Shown piece after piece: positions 46,075-54,600 of a stretch of 64,000 nt of DNA. The DNA is from Candidatus Accumulibacter regalis (GTDB lineage Bacteria > Pseudomonadota > Gammaproteobacteria > Burkholderiales > Rhodocyclaceae): contig JEMY01000038.1 of assembly GCA_000585075.1 (NCBI GenBank), forward strand, positions 1-64,000, in the 5' to 3' direction. The position numbers and the translations under genes were made by a program. Position 1 is the first letter of the stretch; each line of letters opens with the position of its first letter. Under the pieces are notes generated by a model, which had not been told where the DNA came from, searched no databases, and saw only the letters and a list, made by a program, of their open reading frames with translations.

Positions 46075-46365
46075 ATGAATACGAATACCCTGAAGCTTGC
46101 TCTCGGCACAGCCGCCCTTGCTCTCGCCGTTCCGTTTGCGCACGCGGCCAATCCCTGCGCCGCCAAGAATCCGTGTGCAGCGAAAAACCCCTGCGCAGGA
46201 AGATCCGCGGCGACCAAGATGGCCAATCCCTGTGCGGCAAAGGCGGCAAACCCCTGCGCGGCGAAGAACCCGTGCGCAACGAAAAATCCCTGTGCCGCGA
46301 AGAATCCTTGCGCGGCGAAGAACCCCTGCGCTGCCAAGAACCCTTGCGCAGCCAAGAAGATGTGA
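46075..46365 (+). CDS. Exported NPCAAK hexapeptide-repeat protein
   Basis: Protein of 96 residues with a clear signal peptide ending near AHA-AN. The mature part is almost entirely repeats of NPCAAK with small variations (NPCATK, NPCAGR), giving eleven cysteines, all in NPC and mostly spaced six residues apart. There are no acidic residues and no aromatic residues in the mature part. A folded domain is unlikely; metal binding, haem-independent thiol redox or covalent modification are possible. A strong AAGGAG site precedes the ATG. It lies between two cytochrome genes, the first with the same motif at both ends. Confidence 0.85.
   Translation: MNTNTLKLALGTAALALAVPFAHAANPCAAKNPCAAKNPCAGRSAATKMANPCAAKAANPCAAKNPCATKNPCAAKNPCAAKNPCAAKNPCAAKKM
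46147..46361 (+). repeat. 18-bp coding repeats of the NPCAAK protein
   Basis: About eleven degenerate copies of an 18-base unit (AACCCSTGCGCNGCSAAG) in frame. Synonymous third-position differences between copies suggest selection on the peptide rather than very recent slippage. Confidence 0.8.
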
Positions 46366-46378
46366 GCATCGCCCGAGC

Positions 46379-47674
46379 ATGTTCACCTCGGCAGTAACCA
46401 CGGGAAGGGTGCTCTTGGCCCTTCCCGTTTTGCTGTTCGTTCTCAACGCCTGTGACAGAAGCGAGACGGTGCGCTCACCAGCCCTCACAGAACGAACCCC
46501 GGTTACCGAATCCGCGCAGGCGATCAGCGCTTTTCTCGAGCGCCACTGGGTGCGTCCACTGCCCGCGCAGGGCAAGGCTCCCGAGCAGTTCAGCGCGCTC
46601 GAAGCGTCGCTGATGCCCAGCGATTGCGGTAGCTGCCACACCGAGCAATACCGGGACTGGCAGACAAGTTTGCACGCCCAGGCCATGGGGCCCGGCTTGA
46701 TGGGGCAGTTGCTGGCCATGGCGCCGACGGCGCGCGACGAACATCAGGATTGCCTCCGCTGCCACGCACCTCTGGCCGAACAGGCCAATGATCTGCTGGC
46801 TGAACTCGCGGCGGCCGAACACGCGTCAGCAGACGCGGCGCCTTCACCGGCAACCCCTTCTCTGCACCAGCAGGGGCTCGTCTGTGCCGCTTGTCATGTC
46901 CGGGCTCATCAACGTTCCGGACCTCCGCGGCGCGATGGAACGGCACCCGACGCGGTCGAGAGTGCTGCGTTGCCGCACGCCGGCTTCGTCGCCACGGACG
47001 CATTCGAAGATTCCCGCTTCTGCTCTGCCTGCCATCAGTTCCAGCCCGACGAATACGCGCTGAACGGCAAGCTGCTGGAGAACACCTACGACGAATGGAA
47101 AGTCTCGCGACACGCCCGGGAAGGCCGCAGCTGCCAATCGTGTCACATGCCCGAACGCCGACATCTGTGGCGAGGCATTCACGATCCGGAAATGGTCCGC
47201 GCTGCCGTCACCTTTTCAGTGGAAGGCGGCGAGTGGACCAACAATGTCATCCGCGCGGCTCTGAGCGTGCGCAACACCGGCGCTGGCCATTACCTGCCGA
47301 CCTATGTGACACCCAGGCTGGTCGCCGAGATCGAGCAGCTCGACGGCGACGGCCGCAGTCTGCCGGGGACACGCATCGAACACCTGATTCAACGCCTGGT
47401 CCCTCTCGATCTCGGCAGCGAAACCAGCGACACGCGCCTGGCGCCCGACGGCGAGCTGCGCCTGGTCTACGAGCGGCCCGTGCATCGAGCCGCCGTGGCA
47501 CTTGCCTACCGCTTGCGCGTCGAACCTGACGAGTTCTACGCCCGTTTCTACCGTGCGCTGCTGGCCGACGGCGCGGCAGAAAAAGGTCGGGAGCTCATCG
47601 CCCTGGCGCTCAAGCAAGCAGAATCGTCCTCTTTCCTGGCTTTTGAGGAGCGGCGAGTGCTGCCGCAGCGATGA
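46379..47674 (+). CDS. Penta-haem c-type cytochrome lipoprotein
   Basis: Protein of 431 residues. The signal peptide has a lipobox (LNAC, Cys25), suggesting a membrane-anchored lipoprotein. Five haem motifs are present: CGSCH (83-87), CLRCH (125-129), CAACH (169-173), CSACH (215-219) and CQSCH (252-256). Distal His candidates include SLHAQ and SRHAREG. The pattern resembles cytochrome c554-like multihaem proteins. The C-terminal 170 residues (from about AAVTFSVEGG) lack haem motifs and appear beta-rich, with NTGAGHYLPTY. The ATG lies 13 bases after the NPCAAK gene, so they are likely co-transcribed. Confidence 0.85.
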   Translation: MFTSAVTTGRVLLALPVLLFVLNACDRSETVRSPALTERTPVTESAQAISAFLERHWVRPLPAQGKAPEQFSALEASLMPSDCGSCHTEQYRDWQTSLHAQAMGPGLMGQLLAMAPTARDEHQDCLRCHAPLAEQANDLLAELAAAEHASADAAPSPATPSLHQQGLVCAACHVRAHQRSGPPRRDGTAPDAVESAALPHAGFVATDAFEDSRFCSACHQFQPDEYALNGKLLENTYDEWKVSRHAREGRSCQSCHMPERRHLWRGIHDPEMVRAAVTFSVEGGEWTNNVIRAALSVRNTGAGHYLPTYVTPRLVAEIEQLDGDGRSLPGTRIEHLIQRLVPLDLGSETSDTRLAPDGELRLVYERPVHRAAVALAYRLRVEPDEFYARFYRALLADGAAEKGRELIALALKQAESSSFLAFEERRVLPQR

Positions 47675-47786
47675 GCCCGCCGACCCCATCGCGGGACGTG
47701 CGCAAACACCGTCACACGTGGCTTGCGTCTTTTCACTGGTCCGCGCTTGGCGGCACAACCAGAAACGTTTCTGAGGAGAAATTGCC

Positions 47787-48257
47787 ATGACCATCGCAAA
47801 CAAGCTCTTAGTAACTCTCGTTCTCGCCGCCCCAGGGCTTGGCGGCAGCGCACTGGCCGCCGGCGGAAACGCCGCGGTCATCGTCGAACTGACGCAGGTC
47901 CCCTGCCAGTTCCTGGAGAGCGAGCAGGGCACCAACCACGGCTATCGCAGCACCAAGATCCAGGACTGCGAGGCCATCAATGCCAAGTCTGGCGCCAGCC
48001 GCGTGCAAACGGCGAAAACCCTGCAGCTCAAGCCGGGCAAGACGATTTTTCGCGTCACCAACAAGGACGTTCCCTACGAACTCGGCTTCTGGTTGCGTGG
48101 CGAAGGGATTGCAGGGCGGGTCACCCTGCCCAGTGTCTCCGGCGGTGGCCTGCTTGCAGGCAAGACGCAGGACTACGTGATCGATCTCCAGCCCGGCGAG
48201 TACGTCTATTCGTGCCCGCTGAACCCAACGCCCGACTATCGGCTGGTGGTGCACTGA
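47787..48257 (+). CDS. Exported cupredoxin-like protein
   Basis: Protein of 156 residues with a signal peptide ending near ALA-AG. The C-terminal two thirds look like a cupredoxin fold: LQLKPGKTIFRVTNKDVPYELGFWLRG, then DLQPGEYVYSCPLNPTPDYRLVVH. The Cys in YSCPLNPTPDY is where a type I copper Cys sits, but clear His and Met ligands at the usual positions are not evident, so copper binding is uncertain. Two further cysteines (VPCQF, QDCEA) may form a disulfide. GAGGAG precedes the ATG. It follows the multihaem cytochrome by 112 bases. Confidence 0.7.
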   Translation: MTIANKLLVTLVLAAPGLGGSALAAGGNAAVIVELTQVPCQFLESEQGTNHGYRSTKIQDCEAINAKSGASRVQTAKTLQLKPGKTIFRVTNKDVPYELGFWLRGEGIAGRVTLPSVSGGGLLAGKTQDYVIDLQPGEYVYSCPLNPTPDYRLVVH

Positions 48258-48343
48258 ACCGGCCACGTCTCTGCCTTGCTCGCCGTTCGTCGCAGATCTT
48301 GGTATCGATCTATCGCTTGTCTGAGGGTGAACCTTCTCTAGCT

Positions 48344-48370
48344 TTAGCACTCTCAGACTGTGAGTGCTAA
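48344..48370. promoter_or_regulatory. CIRCE operator upstream of rpoH
   Basis: TTAGCACTC and GAGTGCTAA are separated by exactly nine bases, a perfect match to the CIRCE consensus bound by the HrcA repressor. It ends 44 bases before the rpoH ATG, so HrcA binding would block rpoH transcription. Confidence 0.93.
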
Positions 48371-48414
48371 AATACAAGTGATAGCAAGTAAACAGCAAGG
48401 AGGAGTGCATCCAA

Positions 48415-49275
48415 ATGACGCAAGCTTTGGCTTTACCAACGATCTCCGCGGTTGGCAGCATCGACGCGTATATCCAGGCGGCCAGACAGGTTCCCATGTT
48501 GACCGAAGAGCAGGAGTTCGCTCTGGCGACCCGCTTCCGCGAAGAAAGCGATCTCGACGCTGCGCGGCAGTTGGTTCTTTCGCACCTTCGTCTGGTGATT
48601 TCCGTTTCTCGCGGCTATCTGGGTTATGGCCTGCCGCATGCGGATTTGATTCAGGAGGGCAATATCGGGCTGATGAAAGCCGTCAAGCGCTTCGATCCGG
48701 GGCGCGGAGTTCGGCTGGTTTCGTTTGCCATCCACTGGATCAAAGCCGAGATCCATGAGTACGTGCTCAAGAACTGGCGAATGGTGAAACTGGCAACGAC
48801 CAAGGCGCAGCGCAAACTGTTTTTCAACCTGCGCAGCATGAAAGCGAACCGCGACGCTCTCGGCCCGGTTCAGGTTGCCGACATCGCCCAACGCCTGAAC
48901 GTCAAAGCCGACGAGGTCATGGAAATGGACACGCGCCTGTCAGGACACGACACGGCGTTCGACGCGCAGGCTGACGATGACGAGGCCTTCGTGCCTGCGG
49001 CCTATCTCGCCGACCACTCCAGCGAACCGGTGCACGTCCTTGAAGGGCGTGCCCGTGACCGACTGCACAGCGACGGCCTGCAGAATGCCCTGGGCAGTCT
49101 CGACCCACGTAGCCGCCGGATTGTCGAAGCGCGCTGGCTGACCGAAGAAAACCCGGCAACCCTGCACGATCTCGCCGGCGAGTTCTCGGTTTCCGCAGAG
49201 CGGATTCGGCAGATCGAGGTCAAGGCAATGCAGAAGATGCGCGCCAATCTGGCGCCGCTGGTGGCGAATACCTGA
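48415..49275 (+). CDS. rpoH: RNA polymerase heat-shock sigma factor RpoH (sigma-32)
   Basis: Sigma-70 family factor of 286 residues. Region 2 has LIQEGNIGLMKAVKRFDP and FAIHWIKAEIHEYVLKNWRMVK. The diagnostic RpoH box QRKLFFNLR follows at about residues 139-147. Region 4 ends with LAGEFSVSAERIRQIEVKAMQKM. It directs transcription of chaperone and protease genes after heat or misfolding stress. A perfect CIRCE element upstream places it under HrcA repression. AAGGAGG precedes the ATG. A strong bidirectional terminator lies downstream. Confidence 0.96.
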   Translation: MTQALALPTISAVGSIDAYIQAARQVPMLTEEQEFALATRFREESDLDAARQLVLSHLRLVISVSRGYLGYGLPHADLIQEGNIGLMKAVKRFDPGRGVRLVSFAIHWIKAEIHEYVLKNWRMVKLATTKAQRKLFFNLRSMKANRDALGPVQVADIAQRLNVKADEVMEMDTRLSGHDTAFDAQADDDEAFVPAAYLADHSSEPVHVLEGRARDRLHSDGLQNALGSLDPRSRRIVEARWLTEENPATLHDLAGEFSVSAERIRQIEVKAMQKMRANLAPLVANT

Positions 49276-49316
49276 GGGGGCACGCAAAGTCGCGGGTGGA
49301 GGTGCCGCCTGCACAC

Positions 49317-49344
49317 AAAAAAAGCCGGCAATGCCGGCTTTTTT
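49317..49344. terminator. Bidirectional intrinsic terminator between rpoH and tkt
   Basis: AAGCCGGC and GCCGGCTT form an eight-pair stem around a three-base loop, with an A run on the left and a T run on the right. It can therefore stop transcripts from both convergent genes. Confidence 0.9.
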
Positions 49345-49374
49345 CCTGCCCCAAGGCCAAAGTTTCGTCTCTCG

Positions 49375-51438
49375 TCAGCTGCCCCTTTCCGCCTTGCCTG
49401 GCAGAGCCTTTTTCGCGGCTGATGACGGCGCCTTCACCAGGCGGCGCGCCGCGGCGACAACGCTCGCCACGTTGATGGCGAAGAAATCGTAGAGATCGGC
49501 CGCCGGCGCCGACTCGCCAAAACGGTCGATTCCGACGACGGCACCGTTGCCGCCGACGTACTTCCACCACAGATCGGGATGCCCGGCCTCGATAGCGACG
49601 GCCGGCAGCGACGGCGGCAGCACCTGCTGCCGGTACGCCAGCGGCTGCAGATCGAAACGCCGCGTACACGGCATCGAAACCACGCGCGCGACGATTCCTT
49701 CCTCTTCGAGTGCCGCCCGCGCGGCGATGGCGATGTTCAACTCGGAACCGGTGCCGATCAGCAGCACGCTCGTTGCGACGCTGTCCGCGTCGCCGATGAC
49801 GTAGCCGCCGAGCTTGATGCGGGCGATCTGCGCGGCGCTGCGCGCCAGCGCCGGCAGGTTTTGCCGGGAAAGCAGGAAGCACGAAGGGCCATCGCTTCGT
49901 TCTAGGGCAGAAGTCCAGGCGACCGCCGTCTCGACGGCATCGGCCGGGCGCCACACGTCCAGCCCGGGAATAAGGCGCAGGGACGCCGCGTGCTCGATCG
50001 GCTGATGCGTCGGGCCGTCCTCGCCGAGGCCGATCGAGTCGTGCGTGTAGACCATCAGCTGGCGCAGCTTCATCAGCGCGGCGAGGCGAATTGCGTTCCG
50101 TGCGTAATCGGAAAAGACCAGGAAAGTCGCGGTATACGGAATGAAGCCGCCGTGCAGCGCGATACCGTTGGCGATCGCCGTCATGCCGAACTCGCGCACC
50201 CCATAGTTGATGTAGTTGCCGGCCTGTTCGCGGTTGGCCGGGCGCGTGCCGCTCCAGTTGGTCAGATTCGACCCGGTCAGGTCGGCCGAGCCACCGAGCA
50301 GCTCCGGCAGCACAGGGGCCAGCGCTTCGATGACATTCTGCGAAGCCTTGCGCGTGGCGACGGCGCCAGCCGGTGTTGCGCACTGTTTGAGCAACGCGGC
50401 GACGTGCCGGCTCCAGTCGGCAGGTAACTCGCCCTGCATGCGACGGGCAAACTCGGCGGCCAGCTCCGGGTAGGCGACACGATACGCGGCAAAGCGCAGC
50501 TTCCAGTCATTCTCGGCGTCGGCTCCAGAAACGCGCGCGTCCCAGCCAGAACGAACATCAGGAGGGATTTCGAAAGGGGCAAACGGCCATTCGAGCAGGC
50601 GGCGCGTGTCGGCAATCTCGGCCGCACCCAGCGGCGCCCCGTGCACCTCATGCGTACCGCCCTTGTTCGGCGAGCCAAAACCGATCATGGTCTTGCAGCA
50701 GATCAGCGTCGGCCGCCCGGTCTGGGTCCTGGCAATACGAATCGCTGCCTCGATCGAATCGGCGTCGTGGCCGTCGCAATGGGCTACCACCCGCCAGCCG
50801 TAGGCCTCGAAACGCTGCGGCGTGTCGTCGGCGAACCACGGCTGTACGCGCCCGTCAATGGAAATGTCGTTGTCGTCGTAGAAGACGATCAACTTCGACA
50901 GCGACAGGCGCCCGGCCAAGGAACAGGCTTCGTGCGAAACGCCTTCCATCAAGCAGCCGTCGCCAATGAAGGCATAGGTGTAGTGGTCGACGATCTTGTG
51001 CGCCGGGCGGTTGAAGGTCTCGCCCATCAGGCGCTCGGCGAGCGCCATGCCGACGGCGTTGGCCAGCCCCTGCCCGAGTGGTCCGGTGGTCGTTTCGACC
51101 CCGGTGGTGATCCCGAACTCGGGGTGACCGGGCGTCTTCGAGTGCAGCTGTCGAAAGCGCTGCAGCTCCTCGATCGGCAGGTCGTAGCCGCTGAGATGCA
51201 GCAGCGCGTAGAGGAGCATCGAGCCATGCCCGTTGGAGAGCACGAAACGGTCGCGGTCGGCCCAGCACGGATTGGCCGGATTGTGCTTCAGGTGATGACG
51301 CCAGAGGACCTCGGCGATGTCGGCCATGCCCATCGGCATCCCGGGATGACCGGAGTTCGCCGCCTGCACGGCGTCAATGGCGAGAAAGCGCAGGGCGTTG
51401 GCGCAGCGGCGGCGTAGCTTGCGGGATGCGGTGGGCAC
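49375..51438 (-). CDS. tkt: Transketolase
   Basis: Thiamine diphosphate enzyme of 687 residues moving two-carbon units between sugar phosphates in the Calvin and pentose phosphate pathways. [11 protein letters not shown] at the start, [13 protein letters not shown] and the cofactor motif [13 protein letters not shown] plus DDNDISIDG are typical. The central block has [11 protein letters not shown] and the C-terminal domain completes the fold. The GTG start follows AAGGAG by six bases. It is followed upstream on the same strand by prk and fbp, pointing to a Calvin-cycle role. Confidence 0.96.
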   Translation of the reverse strand: MPTASRKLRRRCANALRFLAIDAVQAANSGHPGMPMGMADIAEVLWRHHLKHNPANPCWADRDRFVLSNGHGSMLLYALLHLSGYDLPIEELQRFRQLHSKTPGHPEFGITTGVETTTGPLGQGLANAVGMALAERLMGETFNRPAHKIVDHYTYAFIGDGCLMEGVSHEACSLAGRLSLSKLIVFYDDNDISIDGRVQPWFADDTPQRFEAYGWRVVAHCDGHDADSIEAAIRIARTQTGRPTLICCKTMIGFGSPNKGGTHEVHGAPLGAAEIADTRRLLEWPFAPFEIPPDVRSGWDARVSGADAENDWKLRFAAYRVAYPELAAEFARRMQGELPADWSRHVAALLKQCATPAGAVATRKASQNVIEALAPVLPELLGGSADLTGSNLTNWSGTRPANREQAGNYINYGVREFGMTAIANGIALHGGFIPYTATFLVFSDYARNAIRLAALMKLRQLMVYTHDSIGLGEDGPTHQPIEHAASLRLIPGLDVWRPADAVETAVAWTSALERSDGPSCFLLSRQNLPALARSAAQIARIKLGGYVIGDADSVATSVLLIGTGSELNIAIAARAALEEEGIVARVVSMPCTRRFDLQPLAYRQQVLPPSLPAVAIEAGHPDLWWKYVGGNGAVVGIDRFGESAPAADLYDFFAINVASVVAAARRLVKAPSSAAKKALPGKAERGS

Positions 51439-51497
51439 GGAAATCTCCTTCCCTCAGGGTAGGGCAACTGTCGTCGACCAGTGCGTGGCGATGGCGT

Positions 51498-52373
51498 TCA
51501 GCGCGTACGGCGCTTCTTGTCCATCAACTGCATGATCATCGGCGTAAAAATGATCTGCATCGCCAGACCCATCTTGCCGCCTGGGCAGACGATGATGTTC
51601 GGGCGCGACATGAACGAACCATGCAGCATGCTCAGCAGATAAGGGAAGTCAATGCCATGAGGATTGGCGAAACGGATCACCAGCATGCTTTCGTCAGCCT
51701 GCGGGATATCCTGGGCAATGAACGGATTCGAGGTGTCGACCGTTGGCACGCGCTGGAAATTGACGTGCGTCCTGGAAAACTGCGGGCAGATGTAGTTGAT
51801 GTACTCAGGCATCCGTCGCAGGATGGTATCGACCACCGCTTCGGTTGAGTAACCGCGCTGCGCCTTGTCGCGATGCAGCTTCTGGATCCATTCGAGGTTG
51901 ATGATCGGGACGACACCGACGCACAGGTCGACATGGCGCCCGACGTCAACGGTTTCGGTACGCGCCGCGCCGTGCAGACCTTCGTAGAACAGGAGGTCGG
52001 TCCCTGCAGGGAGGTCAGCCCAGGGAGTGAAAGTTCCCGGTGGAGAAGCGTAAAGCTCGGCTTCAAGATCGTCATGCACATAGTGGCGACTCTTGCCACC
52101 ACCGCTCGCGCCGTACGTTCGGAACAAGGCTTCGAGTTCGGCGAACAAATTGGCTTCGGGTCCGAAGTGACTGAACTGGTGGTCACCGGCAAGCGCCTTC
52201 TCGGCCATCTTCTCGCGCATCTCCAGGCGATCGTAACGATGAAAACTGTCGCCCTCGATAATCGCGGCGTTGAGGTTCTCGCGCCGAAAGATGTGCTGGA
52301 AGGCCTTGGTCACCGACGTGGTTCCGGCGCCCGAGGAACCGGTAATCGCGATGACCGGGTTCTTGATCGACAT
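51498..52373 (-). CDS. prk: Phosphoribulokinase, proteobacterial type
   Basis: Phosphorylates ribulose 5-phosphate to ribulose 1,5-bisphosphate, the reaction specific to the Calvin cycle. The protein has 291 residues, the size of the octameric bacterial class. The P-loop is GSSGAGTTS (residues 12-20). Conserved stretches are EGDSFHRYDR, FSHFGPEANLF, LLFYEGLHGA and DLCVGVVPIINLEWIQKLHRD. GGAGGAATTTCC precedes the ATG. It sits between fbp and tkt. RuBisCO genes are not in the window. Confidence 0.96.
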   Translation of the reverse strand: MSIKNPVIAITGSSGAGTTSVTKAFQHIFRRENLNAAIIEGDSFHRYDRLEMREKMAEKALAGDHQFSHFGPEANLFAELEALFRTYGASGGGKSRHYVHDDLEAELYASPPGTFTPWADLPAGTDLLFYEGLHGAARTETVDVGRHVDLCVGVVPIINLEWIQKLHRDKAQRGYSTEAVVDTILRRMPEYINYICPQFSRTHVNFQRVPTVDTSNPFIAQDIPQADESMLVIRFANPHGIDFPYLLSMLHGSFMSRPNIIVCPGGKMGLAMQIIFTPMIMQLMDKKRRTR

Positions 52374-52432
52374 TGGAAATTCCTCCTGTAACTGAAGTTG
52401 AACGGTGTCCGCGCGGCTGCCCGATACCGGGC

Positions 52433-53515
52433 TCAATCGTCCCGGAACAGGGTACGCGTCGAGAACAACGGCGAACTGAAGGGCTGATCCTCACCGGTCT
52501 CGTGCTCGCGATGGTAGCGTTCGATTCGTTCGACCTCGTCACGCGAACCGAGAATCACCGGTACCCTCTCGTGCAGGCTGGTCGGTTGCACGTCGAGAAT
52601 GCGCTGGCTGCCGGTTGACGCCAGGCCACCCGCCTGGGCGACGATCATGGCCATCGGGTTCGCTTCGTACATCAGGCGCAAGCGACCGGGCCTGGACAGA
52701 TCCTTGCTGTCGCGCGGGTACATGAAAACGCCGCCGCGCATCAGGATGCGATGAACTTCGGCAACCATCGACGCCACCCAGCGCATATTGAAGTCCTTGC
52801 CGCGAACGCCGCTCTGCCCGGCCAGACACTCGCTGACGTAGCGCTGCACAGGCGGCTCCCAGAAGCGCTCGTTGGAAGCGTTGATGGCAAACTCACGCGT
52901 TTCCGGCGCGATCACCAGGTTCGGGTGGGTGAGTAGGAATTCGCCTATGTTGCGATCGAGCGTAAAACCATGCGTTCCGTTGCCGACGCTCAGTACGAGC
53001 ATTGTCGATGGTCCGTAGAGCGCGTAGCCGGCGGCAACCTGCTGCGCGCCCGGTTGCAGAAAATCGACCGCCGTCGGCGCCCCGCCACTACAATTCTCGG
53101 GGCAGCGCAGGACCGAAAAGATGCTCCCCACCGACAGGTTGACGTCGATATTCGATGAACCGTCGAGCGGGTCGAAAACCAGCAGATAGCGGCCGCGGGG
53201 GTTTTCGGAGGGAATCGGAAAAATATCCTCCATCTCCTCGGAGGCCATCGCCGCCAGGTGACCACCCCACTCGCAGTGGCGGAGGAAGGCCTGGTTAGCG
53301 AGGACGTCGAGCTTCTTCTGCCCTTCGCCCTGGACGTTTTCGCTGCCGGCATCACCCAGCAGATCGGCCAGAGAACCACGCGAGACGCCCTGGGCAATGG
53401 CCTTGCAGGAACGAACAATGTCGCTCATGAGCATTGAAAAATCACCGACCAGCGACGGATTGCGGCGCTGCTCTTCGATCAGGAACTTGTTGACATTGGT
53501 ACGTCCGCATAGCAT
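52433..53515 (-). CDS. fbp: Fructose-1,6-bisphosphatase, class I
   Basis: Hydrolyses fructose 1,6-bisphosphate in gluconeogenesis and the Calvin cycle. The protein has 360 residues. Metal and substrate motifs are present: SEEMEDIF, the signature [16 protein letters not shown], and [18 protein letters not shown] near the C-terminus. It is first in the fbp-prk-tkt run and diverges from the cbbR-type regulator, separated by an AT-rich 118-base region likely to carry its operator. Confidence 0.96.
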   Translation of the reverse strand: MLCGRTNVNKFLIEEQRRNPSLVGDFSMLMSDIVRSCKAIAQGVSRGSLADLLGDAGSENVQGEGQKKLDVLANQAFLRHCEWGGHLAAMASEEMEDIFPIPSENPRGRYLLVFDPLDGSSNIDVNLSVGSIFSVLRCPENCSGGAPTAVDFLQPGAQQVAAGYALYGPSTMLVLSVGNGTHGFTLDRNIGEFLLTHPNLVIAPETREFAINASNERFWEPPVQRYVSECLAGQSGVRGKDFNMRWVASMVAEVHRILMRGGVFMYPRDSKDLSRPGRLRLMYEANPMAMIVAQAGGLASTGSQRILDVQPTSLHERVPVILGSRDEVERIERYHREHETGEDQPFSSPLFSTRTLFRDD

Positions 53516-53633
53516 GGCGGTACTCCGGAAGATGAAATCTTGGCTGGTCGATCAGCGATGCCCCGATTCTAGCCGCCTGATAGAAAAACTCTAGTTAAAG
53601 CTATTGTCTATTTTATTTAATGAAAACTAACCG
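53516..53633. promoter_or_regulatory. Divergent fbp/cbbR control region
   Basis: An AT-rich stretch (53578-53632), unlike the surrounding DNA, contains TAGTTAAAGCTA, an imperfect dyad of the T-N11-A LysR kind, and AT-rich promoter-like hexamers. LysR regulators such as CbbR bind such sites between their own gene and the divergent cbb operon. Exact operator limits are not visible. Confidence 0.5.
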
Positions 53634-54545
53634 ATGAGAAACGCGACTATCCGTCAGCTGCAGATTTTTTCGGTCGCCGCCAGCCATCTCTCGTTTGCGC
53701 GGGCGGCCGAGAGTCTGCATCTGACGCACGCGGCCATCTCGCTGCAGATCAAGCAGCTGGAGGAAGTCTGTGGAACCCTGCTCTTCGAGCGCATCGGCAA
53801 GCGCGTCTTTCTGACCGAAGCGGGGGAGATCCTGCTCGAACACGCGCGCCAGATCCTGCAATCGCTGAAAGAGGCCGACGAAGCGCTACTGGCGCTGAAA
53901 GGTCTGAAAGGCGGACGCATCGCCATCGCCGTTGCCAGTACGGCCGAGTATTTCGCGCCGGGGCTGCTGGCACAGTTTCGCAAGACGCACGCCGACGTAC
54001 GTATCCGCCTGCTCATCGACAACCGCGACACGGTCTTTCGCCTGCTCGCCAGCAACGAGGTGGACCTGGCGATCATGGGCCGGCCGCCGCCGGCCCTCGA
54101 CGCCACGGCGGTGGCCTTCGCGCCGCACCCGCTGGTGATCGTCGCCGCTGCCGACCATCCCCTGACCCGGCGGCCAAGCGTCGCCGTCGAAGACCTGGCC
54201 AGTGAAATGCTGATCGTTCGCGAGACGGGATCAGGCACACGCTCGGCGATGGAAGAGTTCTTCCAGGAGCGCTCGATCAAGCCGCGCATCGGCATGGAGA
54301 TGGGTAGCAACGAAGCCATCAAGCAGGCGGTCGTCGCCGGACTGGGGATCAGCTTCCTCTCCCAGCACACGCTCGGACTCGAACTCAGCGCCGGGCGGCT
54401 GAGCGTCCTGAAGGTCGAGGGAACGCCGGTGATGCGCCGCTGGCACATCGTCCGCCACAAGAGCAAGCACCTGACGCCAGCGCTGGCCGCCTTCTGGGAT
54501 TTCGTGCTGGAATTCGCGCCAGCCTACCTGCGCAAGCGGGTCTGA
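53634..54545 (+). CDS. cbbR: LysR-family regulator, CbbR type
   Basis: DNA-binding regulator of 303 residues. The N-terminal helix-turn-helix reads SFARAAESLHLTHAAISLQIKQLEE. The effector domain has AVASTAEYFAPGLLAQFRKTH, GRPP at about 143 and RETGSGTRSAMEEFF, all typical of CbbR. Divergence from fbp-prk-tkt supports control of Calvin-cycle genes, usually sensed through NADPH or sugar phosphates in known CbbRs. A second RuBisCO-linked copy could exist elsewhere. Confidence 0.88.
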   Translation: MRNATIRQLQIFSVAASHLSFARAAESLHLTHAAISLQIKQLEEVCGTLLFERIGKRVFLTEAGEILLEHARQILQSLKEADEALLALKGLKGGRIAIAVASTAEYFAPGLLAQFRKTHADVRIRLLIDNRDTVFRLLASNEVDLAIMGRPPPALDATAVAFAPHPLVIVAAADHPLTRRPSVAVEDLASEMLIVRETGSGTRSAMEEFFQERSIKPRIGMEMGSNEAIKQAVVAGLGISFLSQHTLGLELSAGRLSVLKVEGTPVMRRWHIVRHKSKHLTPALAAFWDFVLEFAPAYLRKRV

Positions 54546-54600
54546 CGATTCGGTCGCCAAGGCGAGCCGACACGCGCGACCAGCTCGGCGGCGGCATGGA

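Noticed and set aside
46147-46361. Regular 18-bp repeats considered as a CRISPR array
   Set aside because: Units are directly contiguous without spacers, in frame, and encode NPCAAK; there are no cas genes.
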